Of a DNA stretch of 64,000 nucleotides, positions 11,927 through 23,900 are shown in pieces. The notes under the pieces are model-generated. The model ran no database searches. It was not told where the DNA came from and saw nothing but the letters and a program-made list of their open reading frames with translations. The DNA comes from Simmondsia chinensis (taxonomy: Eukaryota; Streptophyta; Magnoliopsida; Caryophyllales; Simmondsiaceae), in assembly GCA_018398585.1 (NCBI GenBank), contig JAGTTD010000018.1, forward strand, positions 11,105,501 through 11,169,500. The letters are read 5' to 3'. The position numbers were made by a program, and so were the translations under genes. Numbering within the stretch: position 1 is the stretch's first letter; each line of letters opens with the position of its first letter.

Positions 11927-12950
11927 TATCTTAGGCCTTTTCGAGGATATCTTGCACCCCTAATATTCCTTATAAGAGGCTGAATTTGAGCTCTCAAAAT
12001 GATTCCCTCTTTTAAACATTTTGTTATCATAGCCAATCTAGAATGTGATCTAGGTTGCAACTTTCTAACCCAACTTGTAGAGGAAAGCCTAATTAACTAC
12101 TTCCAATTTTGCCCCTGTAAGCATGTACTTCTTATCTCATGCTAGACTTCCAAAAGGCATCCTATTGATTACATTCCATTTTCTGCTATCTTTATTGAAG
12201 ATGGGAATAGTGTCATTACTAAAATAATTCAACTACAATATATCAAAATCTTAGAGCAATCGCATGATTAACAAAAGTAGGTGTTTTATAGATACCGTAC
12301 GACTAGTCTACTAAATAAAATTATTGTTATTGGTTGAATTGAAAATAAAACTAAATATTTATACTGAAAGCCCTGCCACCACCATACGACAGCACCACCT
12401 TCATCTTGTCACAATCCTTGGATTAGTGATTTGACTTTGGATAGGTTTTGAAGGATAATTTTAGAATTTGGGATGAGAAGAGAAGGATTTCAGAATTCAG
12501 ATAAGAAAAATAAGTGAAATTAGAGTTTTAAGATGAGAGAAGAAGACGAAATATTAAGATGAGAAATTAGAGAGAGAAAATATGGGAGATGAGAAAAAAA
12601 GTAGAATATTTCATTCATATCATTTTAGTTGGGTTCCATGATCAATGCATAGCTTCTACTCCTATTTATAAAGGTTGCCCAAACATAATAAATAAACAAG
12701 AGAAGAGCCTAGAACTACCCAACCCCCCAACGGTGCCCATTTAATGACCGACCCAAGCTTGCAAGGCAAGGAAGTGTCTAGATTCATTTTGGCACATGTG
12801 CACTTGTTACTCCCAAGGGACACGTCCCCTTGTTTCATCGTGCCCCTAAGCACCTCCCAAGGGTTTTACAATGTATTCTAGGTAATTATCTTATGTGAAT
12901 ACTACTAATTAGCTACATTACACGTGAGGGCCTATTCTAGAAGCTCCTAG
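11927..12950. other. Intergenic, no gene seen
   Basis: AT-rich sequence with a purine-rich patch at about 12455-12600. No frame longer than 65 codons and no motif I can assign. Confidence 0.5.
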
Positions 12951-12954
12951 AGCA

Positions 12955-12968
12955 ACAGCAGCAACAGC

Positions 12969-13009
<41 letters not shown>

Positions 13010-13125
13010 ACCCAGTGCCTGAAGGGCTTCCGCTTGCACAGGGTCTGGGAGGGGAAAGATGTACACAGTCTTACCCCATTAGGGTGAGACCCTGACGAGA
13101 GATTGTTTCCGAGGTCTCCCAACCT
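12955..13125 (-). mobile_element. SINE, 3' portion with (TTG)n tail
   Basis: On the plus strand an (AAC)n run at about 12960-13009 is followed by CCCAGTGCCTGAAGGGCTTC, CAGGGTCTGGGAGGGG, CTTACCCC and TGTTTCCGAGGTCTCCCAACC. Read on the minus strand this is a SINE 3' region ending in (TTG)n. It resembles the conserved 3' domain of plant Au-type SINEs and matches the copies at 18118, 31411 and 59920. The 5S-like head of the 18118 and 59920 copies is absent here. Confidence 0.78.
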
Positions 13126-13317
13126 TTTATTTGATCCAATTAAGGATGGGTGCGTGTATGCCTACAAGTAAATAATCAATTCATCACCAATGAATTAATC
13201 ACAAATGAATTCACAAACGAATTAATGAAACAAGCATGCAAGCATCTAAGTATGTATGCGCTTGAAAGCATACAAGCACGAGGGGGAGGGGTTATACATG
13301 TGACATAGTGCAATCAT

Positions 13318-13445
13318 AGTGGGGGTTAGAGCGTAGAGAGAGAGTAGAGAGAGAGAGAAAGAGGGAGGGTAGAGTGAAAGAGGGAGAGATAGAGAGAGAG
13401 TGGGAGGGTGTAGAGAGTAGCGTAATAGAGTAGAGTGGAGTGTAA
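13318..13445. repeat. GA-rich low-complexity tract
   Basis: Repeated GAGA, GTAGAGAG and GGGAGG words on the plus strand. No further structure. Confidence 0.8.
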
Positions 13446-13559
13446 AGAGTAGCACTATACCCCACGGTACTAGATCCTAGGAGTCCTAAGCGACTAAACC
13501 AACACTCGTACTACGTGTAAATAAACGAACATGCCACAGTTTACTGATACTGAATGCAC

Positions 13560-14545
13560 CTACACAGCTATATTATTTATCCCTATACTTTTCCTCCACT
13601 AAGCTCAAACTAGGGTCGTCTCTTCTTTTAGGTTGGTGTAGGCAAGATCCTGTTGGATTGTCTACATGGAATTCTTCTTTATCTTCTTTGTTCCAAGTGG
13701 AGGATTAGATATCCCTATACGTAGATGTGCACATCTCCTGAAGGGAAATGGAGTCTCTAGTCAACTCTAGTCAATTCTCATTTGGCTGGCCTCTTCCACT
13801 ATTTGCATCTGTCGAGCAGTCTCCACCCAACCCTAGGAGCACTTGCAGCCAAACCATGCCGAGACACGGCCAGGCATTCTCTGTTATCAGAATGAGCCTA
13901 CTTTATTATGATGCTCCTACTCAGCTACATCTGGTACACTTATACTAATCCTCCACTGAGTTCTATCTAGGGCCAACACTTCATTTAGGTTGAGATATGC
14001 TAGGTTCCGTCAGATTGTCTCCATCCAACTCGTCTTAGGCCAGCCTCCCCCTCTCTTTCCATCTATAATATGGAGTTGCTCGCATCTCCTGACAGGGGCA
14101 TTGGTGGGTCTCCTCCCAACATGCCCAAACCACCGCAGCCGTTGCTCCCTTAGCTTGTCCTATATTGAGGCGACGCCTACTTTACTTCTTATGACGTCAT
14201 TTGTAATCCTGTCCTTCCTTGTGTGTCCACATATAGTCTTAACATCCTCATCTCCGCCACTTTCAGCTTCTATGTGTGATGACACTTTACTAGCCAACAC
14301 TCTGCCCCATAAGTCATAGTGGGTCTCACTACCGTCTTGTAGTATTACCTTTTAGCTTTAACGGGAACTTCCTATCGCACAATACTGCGGAACCCAACCT
14401 CCATTTATGCCATCCCAACTTAATCCTGTTGTTGACATCTGCGTCCACTTCTCCATCCTGTTGGACCATGGAACCCAAGTATTTAAAGCAAACTTTCTGT
14501 GGTATGCTCTCTGATCCAAGTATTTAGAAGCTTCTAAAGTGTTCT
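13560..14545 (-). pseudogene. RTE-type LINE reverse transcriptase, C-terminal remnant
   Basis: Read on the minus strand, 14500-14340 gives FKYLGSMVQQDGEVD followed by NNRIKLGWHKWR and VLCDRKFPLKLKG, the hallmark C-terminal stretch of plant RTE-like polymerases. Further along, 14100-13990 gives [10 protein letters not shown] and NLAYLNLNE, the usual RPKxTW tail. A second more eroded copy of that tail appears at 13640-13760, so part of the end may be duplicated. Multiple stops and shifts; not functional. Confidence 0.72.
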
Positions 14546-14727
14546 AGAATATTCCGGGTAAAATTATAAATTATAGAAAATATAATAAAATACTAATATA
14601 CGTCTTAATGTGTTGCTTAGGACAAGGTCATGGTCAAGGATCGTGACACATCCTCCCCACACCTCGACCCACCAACAACCCTGACCACCTCTAACCCCTG
14701 AACACCACCGGCCACCCCACCCCCTTC

Positions 14728-15005
14728 GTCTCCCTCCTCTCATCTCCACAGCCACCACCACTGAAATCACCACCGTCCATCTCTCAACTCACCTCTGCCC
14801 CTTCCTCACCCTCAAAGAACCACCACCCCTGCCCTTTCGTCTCCCTCCTCTCCCCTCTACCGACACCACCATGGAAACCACCTTTGTCCACCTTCTTAAT
14901 CCATCTCCGCCACTTCGTCTCCTCCAGCTCCATCACTAAAACCACCACCGTCCATCTCTCAACCCATCTCTGCTTCCTCATCTCCCTCAAAGAACCACTA
15001 ACATC
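14728..15005 (+). repeat. 175-bp imperfect tandem repeat in LINE 5' region
   Basis: CACCACCGTCCATCTCTCAA begins at 14768 and again at 14943, both followed by CTCTGC and CTCAAAGAACCAC. The unit is C-rich, pyrimidine-biased and CCA-rich. Tandem monomers in a 5' UTR are known from several LINE lineages and can carry the internal promoter. Confidence 0.75.
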
Positions 15006-15077
15006 CATCTCCCACAAAATCAGACCTACCAGCATCACCCGCACCCTTTACCTCTGCCTCTCAAATATCCTCCACGG

Positions 15078-16660
15078 ATGGCACCTTCTGACGAGGCTGT
15101 ATCTGTATTGGTTGATGGTCTCCCGATGAGAATTTCTAATTCATGGCTCAAAGCTATTTTCCGGGAGTTTAGGTGAATCTATGATGCTTTTATCCCCCAA
15201 AGCAGAAGGGTCAACTCGGGATTTCCTTATGGTTTTGTTAGATTCCGCCTCCGGAGTGAGGCTTTCAGAGCAATTTTGTGCATGAATGGTTGCTAGGTTG
15301 CCGGCTACAAGCTTAGGGTTGATTGAGCTAATCAGCGCAGAGGGTAGCACCGTAATGCTCATGCGCAGACTCATCAGAATAATAGTCAGGGAAGCTCTGA
15401 AGCTACTGGTGCCAACCATGCTCTTGTTGATCCGACCAAGGCCTCAGGCCAGGGTGGATACGGGGCAGACTAATCTCAAGACTGTGGAGGCTATTTCAAA
15501 CAATCGTGTGGAGGCCTGGCTGAGCAGATTGCTAATTGCTCACTCTTATGAGGATGACTCGCTTGATAATGTCCTTAGATTCCTTACGGAGAATAACCTC
15601 TTTGATCTGGTCCCTAGAGGGGTGAGTTCAGATACCTCGGGCCTTGGAAACATTTGCTACTTCATAAATTCAAGAGATTGAATAGATACTCTGGACAAAC
15701 TCTTGGAACGCTACATAGAAGAATGTGGATCGAAATTCATGGTCTGCCTTTACAATGGTGGTCGAAGGAATGCTTTGCTAATTTTGCCAATATATGGGGC
15801 AAGTTCATTCGAATTGATGCCAAAACATCTTCCATGAGACGTGAAGATGTGGCTAGGGTTCTCATCGACACATGCTCCCTCTCAGTTATACAACAGGTGG
15901 TTCAAGTAAAGTACAATGGGGGAGCTAGAATGGTTTTCGTGAAAGACGGTAATTTTGAACTAATCCCCAGCTACTTGCCCGAAGTAGTTGCTCTCGTTGC
16001 TTCTGCCAGAATAAATAGGAAACGGACTTTATCTCTTCGACTAGGGGATAACAGTTTAGCCTGCACCACTTTGAGACCTTTTCCTCCTGATGTACATCCT
16101 GTGCAGGAGGGCTTTCAGTAGTTACGCTCTAACTTTCTAAGTATTGATCTGAGGATAGATAAGCGAAGTGTGGGCCTTATTGCTTTGCATCGTGATGGTC
16201 ATCTTATTGGTAGATGGCCTTGGAACTACAGACTCAATGGGCTGCTATCTTGCATCCTTCTACTCAGCTTGCATTTCAACCATTAGCAGCACCCATTCGG
16301 AAAAATGGTGCCAACAGGAATCCTCACTTCTCTTGCCTTGGGTAGTGGATAGTAAAGTCGATTCGTCTGGATCTCAGGATCAGGTGTTGCTTCAAGATAA
16401 CCAAGGTATAGAAGAGGTAAGTAACATTGAGTCAGTGTCCTCCATACCTAAATTTTCATTGGTTTCGAGCTTACTGCTTTAGAAAGCCACTCATATGATG
16501 ATGGAAATTCCTTGAAAACGACTCCGATGAAGCGCACGGAACAACCTTGTAAGGGTGGGGAGAGAAGGAGAAAATTGGAATTCAAGCATCAAGACCAAAA
16601 CACTGGCCTCACTAAAAGGGGCAGCAGAGCCCTAAGGCCCAGGAAAAAAGAACAAGCTAA
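15078..16660 (+). pseudogene. LINE ORF1 with RRM and DUF4283-like domain, broken
   Basis: From ATG 15078 the frame reads an RRM: VSVLVDGLPM at its start, FPYGFVRFRL (RNP1-like, about 15219) and GYKLRVD at its end, with in-frame stops at about 15174, 15294 and 15327. Downstream, 15654-16121 in the same frame carries a DUF4283-like segment (WIEIHGLPLQWWSKECFANF, then IWGKFIRIDAKT) typical of plant LINE and gag-like proteins. RRM-bearing ORF1 proteins are known in a plant L1 lineage (BNR type). It would bind element RNA; here it is inactive. Confidence 0.72.
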
Positions 16661-17131
16661 GTGAGACCTTCAAGAGTTTCTTAAAGACATGTCACCCGGG
16701 TAGCAGTGCGAGGAGAATACCCGAGCCTGCAAATTTAGGAAGAAGAAGAAGAGGTGAGAGGAAGGAAGGAAAAAAGGACCAAAAAGGGCAACAGTGTTGA
16801 AGATGCGGGTAGGATCCTTGCCGCAGAACGCACGCTGGAGATGGGGAAAAGACTCGGATTGAACTTCCATGGATTTGATGCGCATTTGCTGAGTGCCTTG
16901 CATCAGTAGATTTATCGCGTCATTGTCCCATTTTTCTGTCTTTTGGTTGGTCTTGTTTTTGATGTCCAACCTAGTCGTATTTGAGACTCGTGTTTTGCCT
17001 TTTTCGCTTGTCTTTATGTTTATTTGGTTCTCTCTTTTTGGTCCCCGTTATTGTACGGGTTGACTCAGGACTGGCTTGGTCAAATTGCCTGGTTTGTACA
17101 GCGACTCTGTTGCTAATTATCGAAAAAAAAT

Positions 17132-18117
17132 CTATGCTGAAATCGGGTTTGGTACAGTGACGATGCGAATTTGCTTTATCCAAATTCAAACTTAACCTAT
17201 AATCCATTTATTAACATCCAAAATTAAATCTATTTAAAATCATTTTTCTCAGATCAAATCCATAATAAAATAAAATGGCTTCTTTAGTATTGATTGTGGA
17301 ATTTGAACAAACAAGCTCATCTTCCACTGGTTTTGTTTACTCTAATCTTGAGTGTATGTAAGTTCCCTTATTTTTTTTGTTTGAAACGGCTCTAAATATT
17401 TGCCAATTTCTTCAAATTGGTTGCTTATCTATTTTATTTAAAACAATTTGTTATACTTCACTCTATGACAAAATTAATTCTCACCTGATGACTATAATAG
17501 GTAAAAAAAATTTAAGCAATTAGTTTTTTCATAACTAAAAATAAAGGATTGTTTTAAGTAAAAAAAATAAAAAACCCATTCAAATAAACTTATAAATATT
17601 AAAACTATTATAAATAAAAAATTATTTTTGAGAAATTTAAAAATATTAGAGACTAAATGAGTAAAGTACTTTGATACCAATGTTCCAATTCAGTACGTCA
17701 TCTACTCCAGCTATCCGTCGCATCTCCCAGTTAGGCGTTTGCTCACTTATTATAAATAAGACTTAGGAGGCTTGTTTAGGACATGTTGATTTGGATAAAG
17801 AGCGCCCCCCCCACCAGTCATCTTCTTCCAATGTACAGCTTATACTTCTATAAATTTTATATGAATACTGTACAAATACTACAGAGTGATTTTCCATTGT
17901 TTATTGTTGAATTGAGTGTTTTGATTGTCATTTGAGCGTGGTAAAGAACGATATCATACTTATAGAGGATACATATTTATATCTCATTTTTTGGGACCGG
18001 TGGCGGGCCGGCAGTAGGCGAGCAGCGACAGATGAGCCGTGGTTGTAAGAAAAATGCAAATAAGACAAACCAAAATAAAAAGTAACTTTTTTCTCACAGT
18101 CCCCTATTTAAAAGGAA
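17132..18117. other. AT-rich intergenic, nothing recognised
   Basis: No coding signal. Contains a C9 run near 17803 and a short GC-rich patch at about 17995-18045. Confidence 0.5.
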
Positions 18118-18345
18118 CATACACAGTGCCTCAAGGGCTCTCGCCTACGCAGGGTCTGAGGGGGCGGATGTACGAAGCCTTCCCCCTTCAGGTGTTAACC
18201 TGAAGAGAGGCTGTTTCCCAGTGCTCCCAACCTGAGGGTGAGGACTTCCCAGGAGGTCACCCATCCTGGTACTACTCTCGCCCAAGCACGCTCAACTTCG
18301 GAGTTCTAATGGGGTCCGGTGACTGCACGTTGGTGCTCTCTTTGG
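18118..18345 (-). mobile_element. SINE with 5S rRNA-like head
   Basis: Read on the minus strand, the right end (18340-18235) is a 5S rRNA-like sequence containing CCCATTAGAACTCCGAAGTT, GCGTGCTTGGGCGAGAGTAG and GGATGGGTGACCTCCTGGGA, the 5S internal promoter region. It runs straight into the SINE tail (AACAGCCTCTCTTCAGG, CCTGCGTAGGCGAGAGCC). The tail matches the other SINEs of the window. The (TTG)n terminus seems lost. It is too diverged and too fused to be a functional 5S gene. Confidence 0.82.
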
Positions 18346-18677
18346 TATATTTGTAAAATTTAAGAGGATTTTACAAACAAAAAACGGTATCCAACCAAAA
18401 CAAACTTGTTTCTTTTTTTTACCAAAAAAACGAAAACAACAAAAAGACAACCAAAAACCAACTGCCCCTAAATGAAGATTGCCAAGCACAACGACATTAA
18501 CGAAGACGGAACTGATATACGACCAAGGATTGATACTACTCTCACGGGATTCACTCAATTTTCAGGGAGAACTCACGAGAAGAAATGTCTGAACTCGTAA
18601 AAAGGGAAGTATCTATTTATTTTTATATAAGATGGTGAATACAACTGAAAAGCATACTCACTGATCTGCAATCCATA
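18346..18677. other. 3' flank and probable 3' UTR of the host gene
   Basis: On the minus strand an AATAAA-type signal lies at 18616-18621, about 60 bases past the stop codon of the exon at 18678-18812, a plausible polyadenylation signal. The remainder is unassigned. Confidence 0.45.
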
Positions 18678-18812
18678 TCAATAACGAGTGTTATCGAAAA
18701 CCCAAGGTTCATGCAAGAAAAGCTCCCTACCGTTCATTTGTTTTGTCCCCGCTCTTATATCCTCGTCACGTTTCCTAGCTACTTCGACTCTTCTAGTTGA
18801 TGCATCTAGATC
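18678..18812 (-). CDS. Host gene, last exon (44 codons plus stop)
   Basis: On the minus strand an acceptor with a T-rich tract (TGTTTTATTTTGCAG, AG at 18813-18814) precedes an open stretch ending in TGA at 18678-18680. It encodes DLDASTRRVEVARKRDED (basic, charged), then MNGRELFLHEPWVFDN and TRY before the stop. This extends exactly in phase 0 from the exon at 50898-50996. The GREL-F pattern resembles the C-terminal end of the DFRP/ZC3H15 family, and I recall short plant proteins with this ending, but that is memory, not a search. There are no stops or frameshifts, unlike every neighbouring TE frame. The odd feature is the roughly 32-kb intron. Confidence 0.75.
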   Translation of the reverse strand, partial: DLDASTRRVEVARKRDEDIRAGTKQMNGRELFLHEPWVFDNTRY

Positions 18813-19165
18813 CTGCAAAATAAAACAGACATATACATTACATTGTAACCTGGTGTTTCCATTTGCAGGCCAAATATATCTAAAGCAAGGAGTAGTACCC
18901 AGCTTCGCTACTCAGTCTCAGGGAAAAAAGATTGATTCCAAGTACAGGGTTGAATCCCACTATTGTCAGAGATTTTGGTATACTTTTGGTATAATTTAAG
19001 GTGTCGAAGTTCATGTTATGTCCAGGCGTATACTCTTGCACACAGGTAGTTTGTGACCGACGTAAGAGTGTTGAGTAGCATGAGTGTCCAGATTACTAAA
19101 TCATCCAGTACAAGGGACCATGAAAACAGCTTGCAAACCAAGTACACAGGAACATCTTCTGAAGT
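18813..19165. other. Intron sequence left of the array
   Basis: Unique sequence, no TE identified. A second acceptor-like TTTGCAG exists on the plus strand at about 18862 but no exon follows it. Confidence 0.4.
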
Positions 19166-19362
19166 GGATTTTTCGAAGTACAAATAATTGCTCCAGAAGT
19201 GCGACTTAGAATTTTAACAATAATTATGGTCATCAATAATATCCCACCCTGCACGTATACCCACTGTATTGCTGTTTTAAGACTCGAAGATACAAAGAAG
19301 ACTAGTATATTGTCTATACCTTCTCCTTTGGCCCATATTCGTCTGTATCTTGAAGTGGATGA

Positions 19363-20042
19363 TGTTGGTCTAAATCTCACAAATACTTGCGAAATCCTAG
19401 TAAACGGGTAACCAGAAGATCTCAGGTGTTGAGGCTATGTAATCACTTTCCTTAAGGCTTATTTCAGTGTACGAAATATCCTCGAGGATACAACAACAAC
19501 CAAATATGAAGTAAAGATGTGTAAAGGGAGAGATTGACAAAGATGTAGAGAGATTGATTAAGTTTAACAATCAAACACTTGAATTTCACCAAAGAACACA
19601 AGAACACTTGTAGTTGTTCTTTTTTGTAATTCTTTCTTGATGGGATCTGGGTAATGTGTATGTCATTAAAAGAGAAGAGATGTCCCTCCAAAATATACAA
19701 AAAGAGCCACACTGATTCGGGGCGCGCAAAATCGTCAGAAATTTTGACCTATGTGTCGACACACAACTCACTACAGGATCGTGTGTCAACACATAGTTCC
19801 CGTTTGTCGACACACAACATTCTGCCGTGCTCTTCTGTAAGGCTGTGTGTCGACACACGGGCCATGTGTGTCGACACATACCTATTCCCCAGTGGTACTG
19901 TTGGATTGTGTGTCGACACACATGGCCCATGTGTCGACACACACCCCTCATACGTTTTAAACACTTACTGGGACTATCTCATACACATCTTATACATATA
20001 TCAAACAATGTTTTACATATTTATCAATACACATCCTGAAAA
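19363..20042 (-). repeat. Solo copia LTR (antisense), unit 1 copy
   Basis: The LTR begins TGTTGGTCTAAATC at 19363 (this is its 3' end) just after GATGA at 19358-19362. It aligns in reverse with the LTRs at 37819 and 42976: the CCTGAGATCT...ACCCG, AATAAG(C/T)CTTAAGGA and GTTGTTGTTG(T/C)ATCC blocks match. The outer end is cut by the foldback element at 20043. The same LTR recurs in every unit. No internal element genes accompany it. Confidence 0.88.
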
Positions 20043-20911
20043 TTTTTTAGCAAACTATCACAAATTTTAAAAAAATTTAGCAAAATATCATATTTTTTAA
20101 AATATTTAGCAAACTATCACAGTTTACTGTAGCACCGTGGTTACACGACGTCCCATACGTCGTGCAACAGTGCCCAGGATTTTTATTTTTTTTTTTAGCT
20201 TTACATCTTTAAAATTTAAAAAAAATTAATAAATTTTTTTTTAATTTAAATTATTTTAATTTTTAATTTTATAATTTGAATCACTAAAAAGGTATATGTA
20301 TATTATTATTTGAATTATTAATAAGGAAGATATAAATATATTTTATAAACTATATGAAATAATTTTTTAGTTTTTGAGTTACATGTATCTAATAAAATAA
20401 TTTAAATAATAATGTACAAATGCGTAAACTCGTAATTTTTTTGTTGGAAACATCAACATCTCTTCATTTAAATGTGTCCCTCATTTATATCCTCCTTGTT
20501 AATAGTATTATAATACCATAGTTCCTGTATGAGATAGTTTAAATAATAATATACATATCACCATCTCTTCATTTAAATGTGTCCCTCATTTATATCTTCC
20601 TTATTAATAATTCAAATAATAATATACATATACCTTTTTAGTAATTTAAATTATAAAATTAAAAATTAAAAATTAAAATAATTTAAATTAAAAAAAAATT
20701 TATTAATTTTTTTTAAATTTTAAAAATGTAAAACTAAAAAAAAAAAATCATGGGCCCTGTTGCACGACGTACGGGACGTCATGCAAATGCACGACTTCCC
20801 GTACGTCGTGCAATCACGGTGTTACAGTAAATTGTGATAGTTTGCTAAATATTTTCAAAAATGTGATATTTTGCTAATTTTTTTTAAAATTTGTGATAGT
20901 TCGCTAAAAAA
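20043..20911. mobile_element. AT-rich foldback element with long inverted arms (unit 1 copy)
   Basis: Starts TTTTTTAGCAAACTATCACA and ends TGTGATAGTTCGCTAAAAAA. The arms, about 300 bp each (20043 to about 20345, and about 20590 to 20911), are near-perfect inverted copies; they include CACGACGT...ACGTCGTGCAA palindromes near the GC-richer ends. The central loop of about 245 bp holds a direct duplication of CATCTCTTCATTTAAATGTG. Further copies lie at 21811-22679, 23579-24447, 25347-26215, 27115-27983 and 28883-29751. No coding capacity; a Mutator-like or foldback MITE is the likeliest class. Confidence 0.88.
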
Positions 20912-23900
20912 GTCGGATTTTTCGAAGTACAAATAATTGCTCCAGAAGTGCGACTTAGAATTTTAACAATAATTATGGTCATCAATAATATCCCACCCTG
21001 CATGTATACCCATTGTATTGCTGTTTTAAGACTCGAAGATACAAAGAAGACTAGTATATTGTTTACATAGTGGTTGTACCTTCTCCTTTGGCCCATATTC
21101 GTCTGTATCTTGAAGTTGATGATGTTGGCCTAAATCTCACAAATACTTGCGAAATCCTTGTAAACGGGTAACCAGAAGATCTCAGGTGTTGAGGCTATGT
21201 AATCACTTTCATTAAGGCTTATTTCGGTGTACGAAATATCCTCGGGGATACAACAACAACCAAATATAGAGTGAAGATGTGTAAAGGGAGAGATTGACAA
21301 AGATGTAGAGAGATTGATTAAGTTTAACAATCAAACACTTGGATTTCACCAAAGAACATAAGAACACTTGTAGTTGTTCTTCATTTTTGTAATTCTTTCT
21401 TGATGGGATCTGGGTAATGTGTATGTCATTAAAAGAGAAGAGATGACCCTCCAAAATATACAAAAAGAGCCACACTGATTCGGGGAAAACCGCGCGAAAC
21501 CGTCCAAAATTCTAACCTGTGTGTCGACACACAACTCACTGCAGGATCGTGTGTCAACACATAGTTCCCGTTTGTCGACACACAACATTCTGCCGTGCTC
21601 TTCTGTAAGGCTGTGTGTCGACACACGGGCCATGTGTGTCGACACATACCTATTCCCCAGTGGTACTGTTGGATTGTGTGTCGACACACATGGCCCATGT
21701 GTCGACACACACCCCTCATACGTTTTAAACACTTACTGGGACTATCTCATACACATCTTATACATATATCAAACAATGTTTTACATATTTATCAATACAC
21801 ATCCTGAAAATTTTTTAGCAAACTATCACAAATTTTAAAAAAATTTAGCAAAATATCATATTTTTTAAAATATTTAGCAAACTATCACAGTTTACTGTAG
21901 CACCGTGGTTACACGACGTCCCATACGTCGTGCAACAGTGCCCAGGATTTTTATTTTTTTTTTTAGCTTTACATCTTTAAAATTTAAAAAAAATTAATAA
22001 ATTTTTTTTTAATTTAAATTATTTTAATTTTTAATTTTATAATTTGAATCACTAAAAAGGTATATGTATATTATTATTTGAATTATTAATAAGGAAGATA
22101 TAAATATATTTTATAAACTATATGAAATAATTTTTTAGTTTTTGAGTTACATGTATCTAATAAAATAATTTAAATAATAATGTACAAATGCGTAAACTCG
22201 TAATTTTTTTGTTGGAAACATCAACATCTCTTCATTTAAATGTGTCCCTCATTTATATCCTCCTTGTTAATAGTATTATAATACCATAGTTCCTGTATGA
22301 GATAGTTTAAATAATAATATACATATCACCATCTCTTCATTTAAATGTGTCCCTCATTTATATCTTCCTTATTAATAATTCAAATAATAATATACATATA
22401 CCTTTTTAGTAATTTAAATTATAAAATTAAAAATTAAAAATTAAAATAATTTAAATTAAAAAAAAATTTATTAATTTTTTTTAAATTTTAAAAATGTAAA
22501 ACTAAAAAAAAAAAATCATGGGCCCTGTTGCACGACGTACGGGACGTCATGCAAATGCACGACTTCCCGTACGTCGTGCAATCACGGTGTTACAGTAAAT
22601 TGTGATAGTTTGCTAAATATTTTCAAAAATGTGATATTTTGCTAATTTTTTTTAAAATTTGTGATAGTTCGCTAAAAAAGTCGGATTTTTCGAAGTACAA
22701 ATAATTGCTCCAGAAGTGCGACTTAGAATTTTAACAATAATTATGGTCATCAATAATATCCCACCCTGCATGTATACCCATTGTATTGCTGTTTTAAGAC
22801 TCGAAGATACAAAGAAGACTAGTATATTGTTTACATAGTGGTTGTACCTTCTCCTTTGGCCCATATTCGTCTGTATCTTGAAGTTGATGATGTTGGCCTA
22901 AATCTCACAAATACTTGCGAAATCCTTGTAAACGGGTAACCAGAAGATCTCAGGTGTTGAGGCTATGTAATCACTTTCATTAAGGCTTATTTCGGTGTAC
23001 GAAATATCCTCGGGGATACAACAACAACCAAATATAGAGTGAAGATGTGTAAAGGGAGAGATTGACAAAGATGTAGAGAGATTGATTAAGTTTAACAATC
23101 AAACACTTGGATTTCACCAAAGAACACAAGAACACTTGTAGTTGTTCTTCATTTTTGTAATTCTTTCTTGATGGGATCTGGGTAATGTGTATGTCATTAA
23201 AAGAGAAGAGATGACCCTCCAAAATATACAAAAAGAGCCACACTGATTCGGGGAAAACCGCGCGAAACCGTCCAAAATTCTAACCTGTGTGTCGACACAC
23301 AACTCACTGCAGGATCGTGTGTCAACACATAGTTCCCGTTTGTCGACACACAACATTCTGCCGTGCTCTTCTGTAAGGCTGTGTGTCGACACACGGGCCA
23401 TGTGTGTCGACACATACCTATTCCCCAGTGGTACTGTTGGATTGTGTGTCGACACACATGGCCCATGTGTCGACACACACCCCTCATACGTTTTAAACAC
23501 TTACTGGGACTATCTCATACACATCTTATACATATATCAAACAATGTTTTACATATTTATCAATACACATCCTGAAAATTTTTTAGCAAACTATCACAAA
23601 TTTTAAAAAAATTTAGCAAAATATCATATTTTTTAAAATATTTAGCAAACTATCACAGTTTACTGTAGCACCGTGGTTACACGACGTCCCATACGTCGTG
23701 CAACAGTGCCCAGGATTTTTATTTTTTTTTTTAGCTTTACATCTTTAAAATTTAAAAAAAATTAATAAATTTTTTTTTAATTTAAATTATTTTAATTTTT
23801 AATTTTATAATTTGAATCACTAAAAAGGTATATGTATATTATTATTTGAATTATTAATAAGGAAGATATAAATATATTTTATAAACTATATGAAATAATT

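Larger units (their letters stand above)
14640..17131 (+). mobile_element. LINE (L1-like, RRM-type ORF1), internally deleted
   Basis: A C-rich, repeat-containing 5' region (14640-15070) leads into a decayed ORF1 (15078 on). A typical 3' end follows (GTTGCTAATTATCGA then A8 at 17123-17130). No endonuclease or reverse transcriptase (ORF2) motif is found between about 16660 and 17120, a space far too short for a roughly 4-kb ORF2, so ORF2 appears deleted. No clear target-site duplication was found. Confidence 0.7.

Noticed and set aside
12937..13122. Frame with a run of 19 cysteines
   Set aside because: It is the antisense reading of the SINE (AAC)n tail, a simple repeat.
18688..18999. 103-codon plus-strand frame
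   Set aside because: It overlaps antisense the well-supported last exon of the host gene and its acceptor; it shows no motif of its own.
19754..19950. CRISPR-like regularly spaced repeats
   Set aside because: Repeats are short palindromes with irregular spacers in a plant LTR; there are no cas genes and the organism is eukaryotic.
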